DNA of 64,000 nucleotides from Spirometra erinaceieuropaei (Eukaryota > Platyhelminthes > Cestoda > Diphyllobothriidea > Diphyllobothriidae). Within the stretch, counting starts at the first letter, position 1; each line of letters begins with the position of its first letter. Shown one piece after another: positions 35,385 to 43,649 of the stretch. The notes beneath the pieces are model-generated. The model saw nothing but the letters and a program-made list of their open reading frames with translations, was not told where the DNA came from and ran no database searches. The translations under genes and the position numbers were made by a program. The stretch covers positions 190,638-254,637 of the forward strand of contig CACRXP010000682.1 of NCBI GenBank assembly GCA_902702965.1, in the 5' to 3' direction.

Positions 35385-36330
35385 GATCTGTCTCTAACAC
35401 AATGCTCGTTTGATTGGAGGGTGTAAGTGGCGTCAGTCAGCGAAATGGCACATGGTATATGACATTTCGGCCGTCGCCGACGACGATGTCCACCGTGTGC
35501 CCTACGATGGAGAGGGGACAGTAGTGGTGAATTGAGCGAAAATTAGTAATAGGTGACTTACGCCGAACCTAACGCACTCTCTCCCCGTCCTTAACCTGGC
35601 CCCTGTGCCAGAAAAGGGCAAGAAAGACCGGACTAACTGAAGACGCTAAACAGCCCCTCAACGCATGCCACACATGCCTAGTCCATGCACGACGGACGAG
35701 GTTTTCACAGAAGGGAAAAAGGGGCGGTCCAATTGTGTGCGAATGCCATAGAGATCACATTAAGGAGGAGCAATTGCATCCTGACTCTCAATCCCGCATG
35801 GACCGAGTTATGTAGTCTTCCAAGTTCCAACCTTTGGCAAACCGCGATGGTTTGAAAGCGCGTCAGATTGTTTATGGCAAGGAATATGTGATGAGTGCCG
35901 CAGGGGCGCAGACTTCAGAGTCGACCTCACTCCTTCGTCCCCGTCCCAGAATGGCGCTTAGGTGGCTAACAGAGTTCATTAGCTCATTTACGCGCTCCAC
36001 AGAGGGTCTCGTGAACGATTCGCGCGCCAGTGTTCAACAATAAGCATGCTTCACACCTGCTTGAAATGTGTATATCCTGTGCGGGAGGAAGAGCGGGGGA
36101 TGATGTGGGCACCAGTCCACTGTTCGAGGCCTTCAGTCATCGGATAGAAGGATTGGTCACATCTGACTGAACGCGGAATAGCCCCCTCCCGCACAAAGAC
36201 TTCAGTAAAATCGCATGCACATATTTTAACATGCATTTCTGTCATCCAAACCCACAGTCTGAGTAAACGCATTTATTATCTTTGGGATTTTCTCTGCGCA
36301 GAATGAATGCCCAGCCTCGTTTGGGCACAA
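35385..36330 (+). repeat. Dispersed 0.9-kb repeat, copy 3
   Basis: Second of two neighbouring copies about 1.6 kb apart (ggatctgtctctaacacaatgctcg onward). Its 3' limit runs into LARGE-like exon 10: the similarity to copy 2 continues through the acceptor and about 30 bp of coding sequence. Confidence 0.75.
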
Positions 36331-36427
36331 TGTTGCCGTCGCATTTTCGTCAACTAGTCATGTACTCATTCTGAACGACGCCAATCACGAAATTGACCAA
36401 GAGATTTTCTCTGCCGTCGAAAACTTC
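36302..36427 (+). CDS. LARGE: LARGE-like exon 10: site of second DxD, changed to DAN
   Basis: Forty-two codons, acceptor ctgcgcag, donor gtgagt, phase 0/0: NECPASFGHNVAVAFSSTSH, VLILNDANHEIDQEIF, SAVENF. It parallels vertebrate [30 protein letters not shown]. The number of residues between YHIVY and NVA is the same (11), supporting this start. The metal-binding D-I-D of the glucuronyltransferase reads D-A-N: the second Asp is lost. The acceptor and first codons coincide with the end of a repeat. Confidence 0.8.
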
Positions 36428-36572
36428 GTGAGTATGAGTAAAATGCCTGTGCTTCTCTTAAATGCATTATGCACACAAAAACCGATGTATGGTGCAACCC
36501 TTCATTTCCGACTCATAGCTTGCACTGTGTATGAGTACTTTATTAATGAGTCACATTTTTTCTTTTGTGCAG

Positions 36573-36595
36573 ATGGAATATGAGCAAAATAATAA
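36573..36595 (+). CDS. LARGE: LARGE-like exon 11: 23-nt microexon
   Basis: Between tttgtgcag and gtacgt: MEYEQNN plus two bases of the next codon (phase 2). Needed to keep frame from exon 10 (phase 0) to exon 12 (phase 2). If not spliced at 36596, a TAG follows downstream. Short but with good borders on both sides. Confidence 0.65.
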
Positions 36596-36629
36596 GTACG
36601 TTCTTCGCCAAATGCTAACTCAGTTTTAG
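36596..36629 (+). other. 34-nt intron
   Basis: GTACGT at the start, CTAAC branch-point-like word and TTTTAG at the end, all within 34 nt. Such tiny introns occur in flatworms. Confidence 0.65.
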
Positions 36630-36753
36630 CGTGAGGTACACAGGCTCAAAAGCCTTCGTGTTTGTACCACAAGATGTCCTAAACGAGCGTAATACTTTGT
36701 CAAAAGATGGACGAACTGCTCTCCCCTGCAGCTTCGAGGATAAGTTATGCCAG
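36630..36753 (+). CDS. LARGE: LARGE-like exon 12
   Basis: The first base completes AAC, then VRYTGSKAFVFVPQDVLNER, NTLSKDGRTALPCSFEDKLC Q, donor gttagc, phase 0. It parallels vertebrate [32 protein letters not shown]: the strand K-A-x-[VI]-[FV]-V-P is the landmark. Lies in the GT49-like domain beyond the metal site. Confidence 0.8.
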
Positions 36754-37450
36754 GTTAGCCTCGTTTTATAATCACACCAATTGCATCACTGCATTTCGTA
36801 TCTTCATCCAGCCGTAAATTTGGTCAGACGGGAATCATGCAATTTACTAGTTTCAATCCATCACCCGAAACACTGGCAGCCCCAGTTGGAGCCTCGGATA
36901 TCGCAAAACATTCATCTTTTCTGATTTGTCTCACCTAGTTCCGGTTGCTTAGACGTGCGACCGCGGTGATTTCGCCCGCGGAAATTTCTCTCGTCCCCCT
37001 ACAGCTTCAGCTGACGGCGTCTTCGACTTCCTTCTGTGTAACCTTCTCAGTGCACACTCGGATGCCTTTACTATGGTGCCGGTTGAAATTAATTTGAGCG
37101 ATAATGCTCGTAGGCAGATTTAATTTTTGTATTGTGTCCATGTGCGGTCTAACGTCTTTTCAAATTTAACCAATATAAAATACTGGTAGTTAAGCAGCTT
37201 TCTGTCTACGCTCATAACTGCAGAGTAGTAGAAAGCAAGAATTTTTGCAGAATGGACTTTAAAATTAAAGGCGGCTGTTCCACTCAAATGAGGAAGTTGA
37301 TCGTTGCATCTGCAACGAAAGAACATCGTTTTATGACTATTATTTATCTAGTTGTTGAGGGGATTGATGAGATCTGAGCCAGATTTGGATCGGCCACCGT
37401 TGAGTGTGACTACCTAACATATAATGCATGTTTGTGTTGGTTGATCGCAG

Positions 37451-37532
37451 AATTTGATTATTTCATCTAAACGCCAACTCAACTACAACACGTGGTCCGC
37501 TTACTGGATCCAGCAGCAGTGCTTGCCTGTGT
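37451..37532 (+). CDS. LARGE: LARGE-like exon 13 (tentative end)
   Basis: Acceptor gatcgcag, phase 0: NLIISSKRQLNYNTWSAYWI QQQCLPVW, then a weak donor (gtggtg or gtgtgg) just before an in-frame TGA at 37538. LNYNTW corresponds to the TNFAKW landmark in vertebrate LARGE at the expected distance from exon 12. The exact 3' border is uncertain by a few bases and the next exon (EPYVVV region) was not found. Confidence 0.5.
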
Positions 37533-37849
37533 GGTGGTGAATTCAAAGTTTGGTGGACATCTGTGGTCCGGAAAAAAGTTGGCAACACTGAGTTGCCGCT
37601 TCTCATCCTTTTCCCGTGTTTCCGCATGCCTGATCCAGGTAACTGTGAGAACTTACGCCACAGTCGGTATAATGGAGATCGACCGACCTTTTGTTTCAGC
37701 AAAATTTACTTTAAGCAGTGAAATCGGTGGCTAACGTCGAGTAAAAGTCAGCATGCTTGGCCAACGTGCTGCAGTCGATGTGGCAGGCAACAAAGGGGTT
37801 TTCATTACAGGACAATCTGTCAATTATCTACAGGAGTACTGGTTAGGCG

Positions 37850-38290
37850 ATGACCAACGGAAGAGATGAGACGAGTCCCAGTAAGCAGTCGTGATGAAGG
37901 AGACACGATCTCTGGACCAAGAGCTTTATTCGCCTGACGTTTCGGATTCCTGCCCGAACCCAGCGTCAGAGACAAAGGCAGATACGGGTGGTTCATGCAC
38001 AAGGGGCTGTTGTATTTATATGATGCAGTCGCCATGCTAACGTGGCTCTCCCCCCCCTCCACAAGGGATCGTTGCACTCGGTGTGATGACTGTTCGATGA
38101 GCGACATTCGCGTCGTTAATTGCTGCAATTTCATCACGTGTGTTGGATGTTGATGTGATGATGGCTCGACCATCTGACTCTCCGACCCTGACTTTGGGAA
38201 GAGTGTTCACCTGTGCGCTCTTCACGTGACTAAGTACTCCACCTAGGCAAAGTCTCAACACCGAGTATGGAGGGAGATAACGAAGTCCTG
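37850..38290 (-). mobile_element. PLE 3' end, minus strand
   Basis: The minus strand from 38261 reads MLRLCLGGVLSHVKSAQVNT, LPKVRVGESDGRAIITSTSN, matching the tail of the copy at 42.6-42.8 kb (LLRLRLAGVISHAGS..SDGRAIITPTSN). It is followed by a CATATAAATACAAC box near 38010 and a hammerhead-like motif at 37973-37932. The coding part upstream is missing. Confidence 0.78.
37932..37973 (-). ncRNA. Hammerhead-like motif
   Basis: GTCT, CTGACGC, hairpin GGGTTC..GAATCC, GAAAC, GTCAGGC. Stem II pairs over six positions and stem I (GTCT/AGGC) over four. The A expected after CTGACG is C, which should reduce cleavage. Confidence 0.65.
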
Positions 38291-38429
38291 ATCAAAAAGC
38301 CGTATTTCGATGACAGGATCTGACCACAAAGGTTTCTTTTGCGCAGTCCGCAACGTCCGTCATTACCCACAGATTGTTTTACATCGATTGTGCAGGCTTC
38401 TCTAGTCAACAGTAGGTTGACATTTCAAC

Positions 38430-38830
38430 CGAAATATTGAAAAGAGGGACATAATTCGGTTTTAAAAAAAGTTTCTAATTGTAAAGTTATAATTCAGTGA
38501 AATGGCCGTTCATTAAACGTCATGTCACTTCATTTACCAATTTGGTTTGCAAAATTAGCAATATGGATCAAATCCAGTGCTAAATGTTATGACCTTTTTA
38601 TGGTCCCCCTTTATTACCGTAGAGAAATGTGTGGTTTTCAGTATGCGGAAAATATACGACTTGTAGTTTGATAACCCTGAATGAAAGTGTAGCGGTAGAG
38701 CGGGTTCAAAATTATTCGGGAATTCGAAAAAAATTTAAAAACCGAATTATACTTTTCCTTCTAGTAAAAGATTAAAAGAAGACGTATGGTTTTACCGAAT
38801 GAGCAACAGAATGCATATTTTATGCATTCG
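38430..38830. mobile_element. Foldback element remnant
   Basis: Inner left arm (ataattcggttttaaaaaaag), centre (ccctttattaccgtagagaaatg, acttgtagtttgataacc) and inner right arm (aaccgaattatacttttcc) as in the copy at 48.8-49.2 kb. It ends at a CCT/CCA microsatellite. Confidence 0.65.
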
Positions 38831-38880
38831 CCTCCTCCTCCTCCTCCTCCTCCTCCTCCACCACCACCACCACCACCACC
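38831..38880. repeat. (CCT)n(CCA)n microsatellite
   Basis: Nine CCT units followed by about eight CCA units. Reads as polyproline on + and Arg/Trp runs on the minus strand; both are artefacts of the repeat. Confidence 0.95.
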
Positions 38881-39419
38881 GATGCCCAGTCAAATGAACA
38901 TTAACCTGTCTGAATTCCGAAGGACGGCCTACGCAGTGAGACCGCATCAGATGATGAAACCTGTAGCGTCTTTGCAAAATAAGCTTATGACCAGTTTACA
39001 ACTGTCAAAACTGTCATAAATAGACCTATGCGCAGGCCGACATTTCGAAGTCCCTCCGTGGCTTTCGGTCTTCGTGAAATTGGAGCCCTTCGGCGCTGAC
39101 TAGACACGAAAACAGACACGAAGTTAAAAGGCTGGGGTGAAATTAATTACCGGACCCCATTCTCTTGTTCCAAGCAATGATCTCACGCCACAAAAACGCT
39201 GAATGACATTGGACCACCTCCTAGATAAGGATGAACACTCCTCTCAGACTCATGTTCCAGATTCTGATGAGACTTCTTCCAAACGCAACTTGACGATTAG
39301 ATTTAGACGAACAATAGCCTGGCGTATCGATTCTACTCAACTGGCTTTTTGCATGCCCGACGAAGTGCATGTCAGACTAAGTGCATTTTATGTGTACTCA
39401 AGCCGGTAACCGAGTCCAG

Positions 39420-39560
39420 ACATTCCTTGTAGTGGCAGTGGGTCTTTCAGCCTTATGACCTGGTGCCTGATGGCTGTTCCCGGTCTGTGTGCAGCTACAA
39501 CTTCGAGAAGTAATAGGGGGCGGCAACGACTTCCAAGATGTTCTTCACGTACGAGAGCTT
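39420..39560 (-). mobile_element. PLE fragment, minus strand
   Basis: Antisense of the PLE segment IRHQVIRLKDPLPLQGMSGL, parallel to the minus-strand copy at 17.9-18.1 kb. It is decayed, and head-to-head with the plus-strand piece that follows. Confidence 0.6.
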
Positions 39561-39659
39561 TTGCCAAAATCTAGGGTCCGTTGAAGTTTGTCTCTCGTGG
39601 CGTTTACGAATGCAACGGCTAACCAAGTTGTGCGGGTACCCCTTTGTTCCAGGCATCCG

Positions 39660-40140
39660 TCGAAAATATTGTTATAGGCACAACTTGAAGTTTGATACGA
39701 CTGACATCCTCGCAAGAGGTGACAACCTCGTGAGTTGCTTGAGGCATGCTTCACCCGCCCGAATTCAATTAATAAGCGCAATGACTTTCTGCCTCTATAT
39801 TCTGTGTAGTTATTCAGGCAAAGTCACATACTAGCGGCGTGATGAATTTGCGGGTGATCAGCGGTCGCCGAGTACTCGCCACGCCAAGAATCGACAACAG
39901 TGATTAAACCATAGCCATTAACGACTTGGGTACGGACTGACAAACAACCATTGCGTCAACGACTAACCCTCAGCGATTAACACGGTTACTACCAATTATA
40001 GCAGGCGTGCAATGACCTGGTAATCGCGCCTCATATATGCTGCACGCCATGTGCCCCCTATCACCCCTTAGCTGCGACTGTTTCTGATGATGCGTTCGCG
40101 TGAGGAGCCAATGCGTCAGACCAATAAACGGCTTGTTCCA
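39660..40140 (+). mobile_element. PLE 3' end, plus strand
   Basis: Reads HNLKFDTTDILARGDNLVS, then a broken SW..SINKRNDF-like stretch, then the terminal region with a decayed CATATATGCTGC box at about 40032 and a hammerhead-like motif at 40080-40121. Confidence 0.7.
40080..40121 (+). ncRNA. Hammerhead-like motif (decayed)
   Basis: GTTT, intact CTGATGA, hairpin GCGTTC..GGAGCC, AATGC in place of GAAAC, GTCAGAC. The loss of the GAAA box should abolish cleavage. Confidence 0.5.
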
Positions 40141-40309
40141 ACGACCATATGTTCTTCTGAACTGCTTCCTGGCACTGGCCTGTTCGCTTCTATCGTCAGT
40201 GACAGTCTTCGTACAGGCACCAGCTCACTCACAGCCCGAAAGCACGCCAGCACAGCACACCAGCGGCCGCGACAATCAGACGATAACACCAGAAAATAAT
40301 GACAGCGAT

Positions 40310-40810
40310 GGTTGTTGATCAGTTGCTACTCAGGTGTGTTTTTTACATCTCTGACGGGTCAAATGGTCTCCGTTTTCTCGCCACCATGATTCCACCTCCC
40401 AGGCCTTACCGGCTCAAACGTTTGCAGTTTCCACTACGAACTGAAAATAGCACCACTAACACCAAGTCAGACAGCAATCAATCATCCTTTGGTCTTTCCG
40501 TGTATTTGAAACAAACCCATTGAGTACACCGTCCAACTTCCTACAAGTGTAATTTCAACCTGTGAGCCTTCCGTTGACATTAACACGACTATCACACATG
40601 TGCTATTTGCTGGCATTTTAAAGGAATGTCTGCGCCCCGCTAGACCTGGCCGATGCGTCGAAAACGGTAAGTATACAATTAAACATCACACTGTTACAAC
40701 GAGACAACATGTGTATGCCCCTGCCTTCAGACGTCATCCTGAAGAATTTCAGCTTGCCAGAAGTGGATTGGAACTACCGATAAACCCGGAGACGTCTTAT
40801 CTTTCCTACA
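40310..40810 (+). mobile_element. Ty3/gypsy fragment (protease/RT start), decayed
   Basis: A first stretch (ISDGSNGLRFLATMIPPPRP, then LQFPLRTENSTT..FGLSVYL) resembles the gag-pol aspartic protease strand order, but the D-T-G site is absent. The second (IKHHTVTTRQHVYAPAFRRH, PEEFQLARSGLELPI) parallels [22 protein letters not shown] at the RT start of the element at 63.2-64 kb. Similarity is weak and residues are heavily substituted, so this is a tentative fossil. Confidence 0.45.
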
Positions 40811-41850
40811 GTTTATGGGTCATTATACTGGCTGTTCTGATCCTGAGATCCTCCGGATGCCAACACACACGCCGGACCAGCTAGTTGTCGGCGCTGCCGC
40901 AATAATCATCATGATCTGATGATAAACTCGAGTTTCAATTCGAAACATTTGACAGTCGAATAATAGTCATCTGTTTTGTATTGATATATGAATATTGATG
41001 CAGGGGTGGAAACACACATACTCACTAGTTTTTTGAAGCAAACTAACTCCGAGTGGTTGAAAGATGTCGAGATCGAAATCCGTGTATGTTTTTTGAAAAT
41101 GTTCAGGTAATCAAGGTTTCCCAGCTGCCACTGCTGTTTCTCAGTGGTACATAAATTACGAAGTTTATTTACGAGTGCATTATGCATTAGGAAAGTTTGC
41201 CAGACAGTAAGACTTTTGGATACTCAGCGACTTAGGAGGAATAACGTATCAGCGGCTAAATTGGCCAACCTTTAAAGATGGGTGCACGTACTTGGATGAA
41301 AGGATGTTACCGTCGTTCTCTGTCTAACTAAACCGACGAGAGACAGCGGCGCGTTTGTCTTGAGCGCTAATTGACCAGACATGCCAGGCTCGGCGATCGG
41401 TAAGCTGGTAAAATGCAATCAGTGGACAACAAACGAAGAAATTATCAAGTTTCTCCGAATTTTCATACGGGTTTCAGGACGTAGAATATATCTGAAGGAG
41501 TCTTTATGTAACATGTGGTTTGGGGCTGCCAACGTCGACTGTCCGAGCTCTCATGGGTGCGAACCCCACCGAGGCCGTCGAGTTCCTCAAAAATGTGTCA
41601 AAAGAATTTATCAAAAATTAGGAAAAGCATATTTTATTTCATTCGCCAGACGCCACGAAGGCAGTGGTTCAGTATCAGAACATGTAAAAGTTTCGTAAGT
41701 CCGACATGCGCATAGGTCTCGAGCAGTCGCACCGAGATTTTCTAGTTACGGAACAGACTTGCTACGTCCTGCTATTCATCGTTATAGGGACGTTAACCGA
41801 TCAGGCTACGGAACTCACTCGTCCCGTTGTGCCTTGGGGCTCGCTCTCGA
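40811..41850. other. No gene seen
   Basis: No recognised exon or element. Open frames at 41381-41698 and 41515-41715 have no recognisable similarity. Confidence 0.45.
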
Positions 41851-42180
41851 GCACCGCCAGCAGCCTCACAGCGACGCATGATACAGACAGAATAGCGTTG
41901 CCGGAAATGTTATTCTGCTGTGCGGCTGCCGCCGGGGCCTTAGAGAGAGCCCCGAGGCATAACGGGACGAGAGAGCTCCGTAGCATGATCGGTGTGCGTC
42001 CTTCTACCATTTTATCTACCGAGAGAACAAAGATCCCGTGAATCAGTGGTAAGAGGCGTTGGACTTCTACCCAACAGGTCACCGAATCGAGACCCAGGTG
42101 TGCACCACCTCGGGGTTGGGTGTGGCTGGCAGACGACGGCTAATGAATCAGAAAGAGCCATTCTAAAACACCTTATCTTT
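41850..42180 (+). mobile_element. tRNA-derived SINE, plus strand
   Basis: At 42036-42105 a tRNA-like head: CAGTGGTAAGAGGCG (A-box region), a GTTGG..CCAAC anticodon-like stem, and GGTCACCGAATCGAGACCC (B-box). It is followed by the body gggttgggtgtggctggcag, acgacggctaatgaatcag, shared with 28.65-28.93 kb. The 41865-42010 upstream part matches 28940-29060. Confidence 0.65.
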
Positions 42181-42185
42181 TGAAG

Positions 42186-42240
42186 AAGGAGACACGATCG
42201 CTGGGGCAAGAGCTTTATTAGCCTGACGTTTCGGAAGCTG
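42186..42240 (-). mobile_element. Half of a PLE terminal motif, inverted
   Basis: Minus strand: CCGAAACGTCAGGC then AATAAAGCTC, the 3' half of the hammerhead-like motif and its downstream. The 5' half is replaced by the plus-strand PLE that starts at once, so an inverted truncated terminus abuts it. Confidence 0.6.
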
Positions 42241-42851
42241 TCGGCCGCCTTCTCGCACCACTTGGGGTTTGAGTTGCCCACAGACCGAAGGCAACCACCA
42301 GGCGTCAGGTGATGAAACCGAAATATCCGCTGCCATGGTAAGAAACGTCGAGAGTCGGTTATTGGATCTGGTGCAGTTGCGGACAAAGCAACTACGTCGG
42401 AGAAACCGGAAGGCAGTCCGATCGCAAATGGTCGAACACGCTGCAGCGGTGCGGAGAAATGACGCCAGCTCTCAAGTTGCGGCTCATTCCACGAGATCCA
42501 GCCACACATTCAAATTCGACGAGGCCGAAATTCTCACAAGAGGTGACAACCTTGTGAGCCGAGAGCTACTTGAATCATGGTTTACAGGCCCCCAGTCCAT
42601 TAACAAGTGTAATGATCTTCCCCTTCCATACCCACTACTGAGACTTCGCCTAGCCGGAGTTATTAGCCATGCGGGAAGCGTACATGTGAGCACTTTTCCC
42701 AGCGCCAGGGTCGTTGGGTCAGATGGTCGAGCAATCATCACACCAACATCCAACGCACGCCAATGTCCGACCATCACGCCACGTGCAACGATCCTTGATG
42801 AAGAGGGGAGCCGTGAATGTTCATAGGTATGCAGTAGCATGGCTACTGCAT

Positions 42852-42865
42852 CCTATAAATACCGC
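42852..42865 (+). promoter_or_regulatory. TATA-like box in PLE terminal region
   Basis: CCTATAAATACCGC about 45 nt upstream of the hammerhead-like motif. The same box appears at 3173, 20867 and (minus strand) about 38010. Conservation suggests a promoter-like role; no transcription start is shown. Confidence 0.4.
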
Positions 42866-42900
42866 AACCACCTGCGCATCAAACACCTGTTTTTACTTTT

Positions 42901-42942
42901 GTCTCTGATGATGGGTTCGAGCGGGAATCCGAAACGTCAGGC
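42901..42942 (+). ncRNA. Hammerhead-like ribozyme motif (best copy)
   Basis: GTCT (stem I), CTGATGA, T, GGGTTC-GAGCGG-GAATCC (stem II, six pairs), GAAA, C-G-T-C with a palindromic ACGT that gives a two-pair stem III only as a dimer, then AGGC pairing GTCT. The predicted cut is after GTC. PLE-borne hammerheads with minimal stem III are known. An extra T between CTGATGA and stem II departs from the canonical core. Confidence 0.65.
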
Positions 42943-43189
42943 TAATAAAGCTCTTGTCCCAGCGATCGAGTCTCCTTCTTCAAGCTTGCTTCCTGGGACT
43001 TGTCTCTTCGCTTCTATTGGCCACCTTACCTTTGTTGGTAATGCTATTTCCCTCACGGCCCGCCTGTCAGTGACAGCGGTACGGAGAGAATTCGCCACAA
43101 CCAATGAGTAAAGTGCGGGTTGCCAAACATCAGGCAGGGGAGTGCGAGCAAAGCATGCTATACATACATTATGTGTCAAAAGGTCTGAA

Positions 43190-43640
43190 AGCATGTGCTA
43201 TGCCAGTATCAGCAAACCATGGCCTTCACAGTCTGGTATGCGCTGACACCTGGTTCCCTGCTGGTGGATGCGCCTGTTCTCCTGCGAGGTATACAGGTGG
43301 TGGGCACGGCTGTCCACTCATCAGCTTCGTCCTTCTCAGCTCTGTTGGGGTGTTGTTGTTGTCTTTGTTGGTTAAGTGTGTGCTGTGGACCAAAAAGTGT
43401 GGTGGCGCGCCTGGGTGCGGCTCCGACGGTACAAGCCGCCTGCGCCCTCCCCCACCTCCGGTCTTCTGCATTCTGTCTTGCTACCGGGTCCAGGTGGGGA
43501 GTGGGGAAGAGAAAGAGCGGTAGGTGCTGCGCAAGTCTACTGTCACTAAAAACTATTTCACGCGCAGGCCACCACGTCTTTTGCAAGTTGGTGTGTAGCA
43601 CATGGTGGGCATCGTCGGAATCGAAGGTCAAACTGCCATG
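43190..43640 (-). repeat. Dispersed 0.9-kb repeat, copy 4 (inverted)
   Basis: Minus-strand counterpart of 50.09-50.45 kb: cctggacccggtagcaagac, gtggtccac-like, ccaccacctgtatacctcgc, gaaccaggtgtcagcgcata. Long overlapping open frames here on both strands come from its high GC content. Confidence 0.7.
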
Positions 43641-43649
43641 ACATGCATC

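Larger units (their letters stand above)
13066..37532 (+). other. LARGE: Gene model: LARGE-family glycosyltransferase (multi-exon, incomplete at both ends)
   Basis: Thirteen + strand exons with GT..AG borders and matching phases give about 570 residues: membrane anchor, GT8 xylosyltransferase-like domain with LDTD, and a B4GAT1-like (GT49) domain starting at the KHWNGPIS landmark. In animals LARGE acts in the Golgi and builds the xylose-glucuronate polymer (matriglycan) on alpha-dystroglycan, letting it bind laminin. Spacing between landmarks agrees with vertebrate LARGE over most of the length, which is the main reason to trust small exons. Missing: the start codon, part of the linker between domains (the FLEYDG-like segment), the EPYVVV region and the end. 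Exons lie in an intron sea of transposons. The second DxD is changed to DAN. It may be a diverged paralogue rather than the true orthologue. Confidence 0.8.
42236..42960 (+). mobile_element. PLE 3' portion, best preserved tail
   Basis: Reads AVGRLLAPLGV, KATTRRQVMKPKYPLPW, CSCGQSNYVGETGRQ (GIY-YIG endonuclease), EHAAAVRRNDASSQVAAHST, HTFKFDEAEIL, SRELLESWFTGPQSINKCND and LLRLRLAGVISHAGS. The frame is broken in at least two places around 42335-42430. Then come CCTATAAATACCGC at 42852 and the hammerhead-like motif at 42901-42942, followed by AATAAAGC. GIY-YIG is the endonuclease that primes PLE insertion. Confidence 0.85.

Noticed and set aside
38792..38977. Minus-strand frame with Trp and Arg runs
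   Set aside because: Translation of the CCT/CCA microsatellite; no flanking conserved sequence.
42012..42509. Long minus-strand frame of 165 codons
   Set aside because: Antisense of the PLE GIY-YIG region and SINE; the plus strand carries the recognised motifs.
43195..43641. Overlapping frames of 81-148 codons on both strands
   Set aside because: GC-rich copy of the dispersed repeat; frames are not shared with the other copies.
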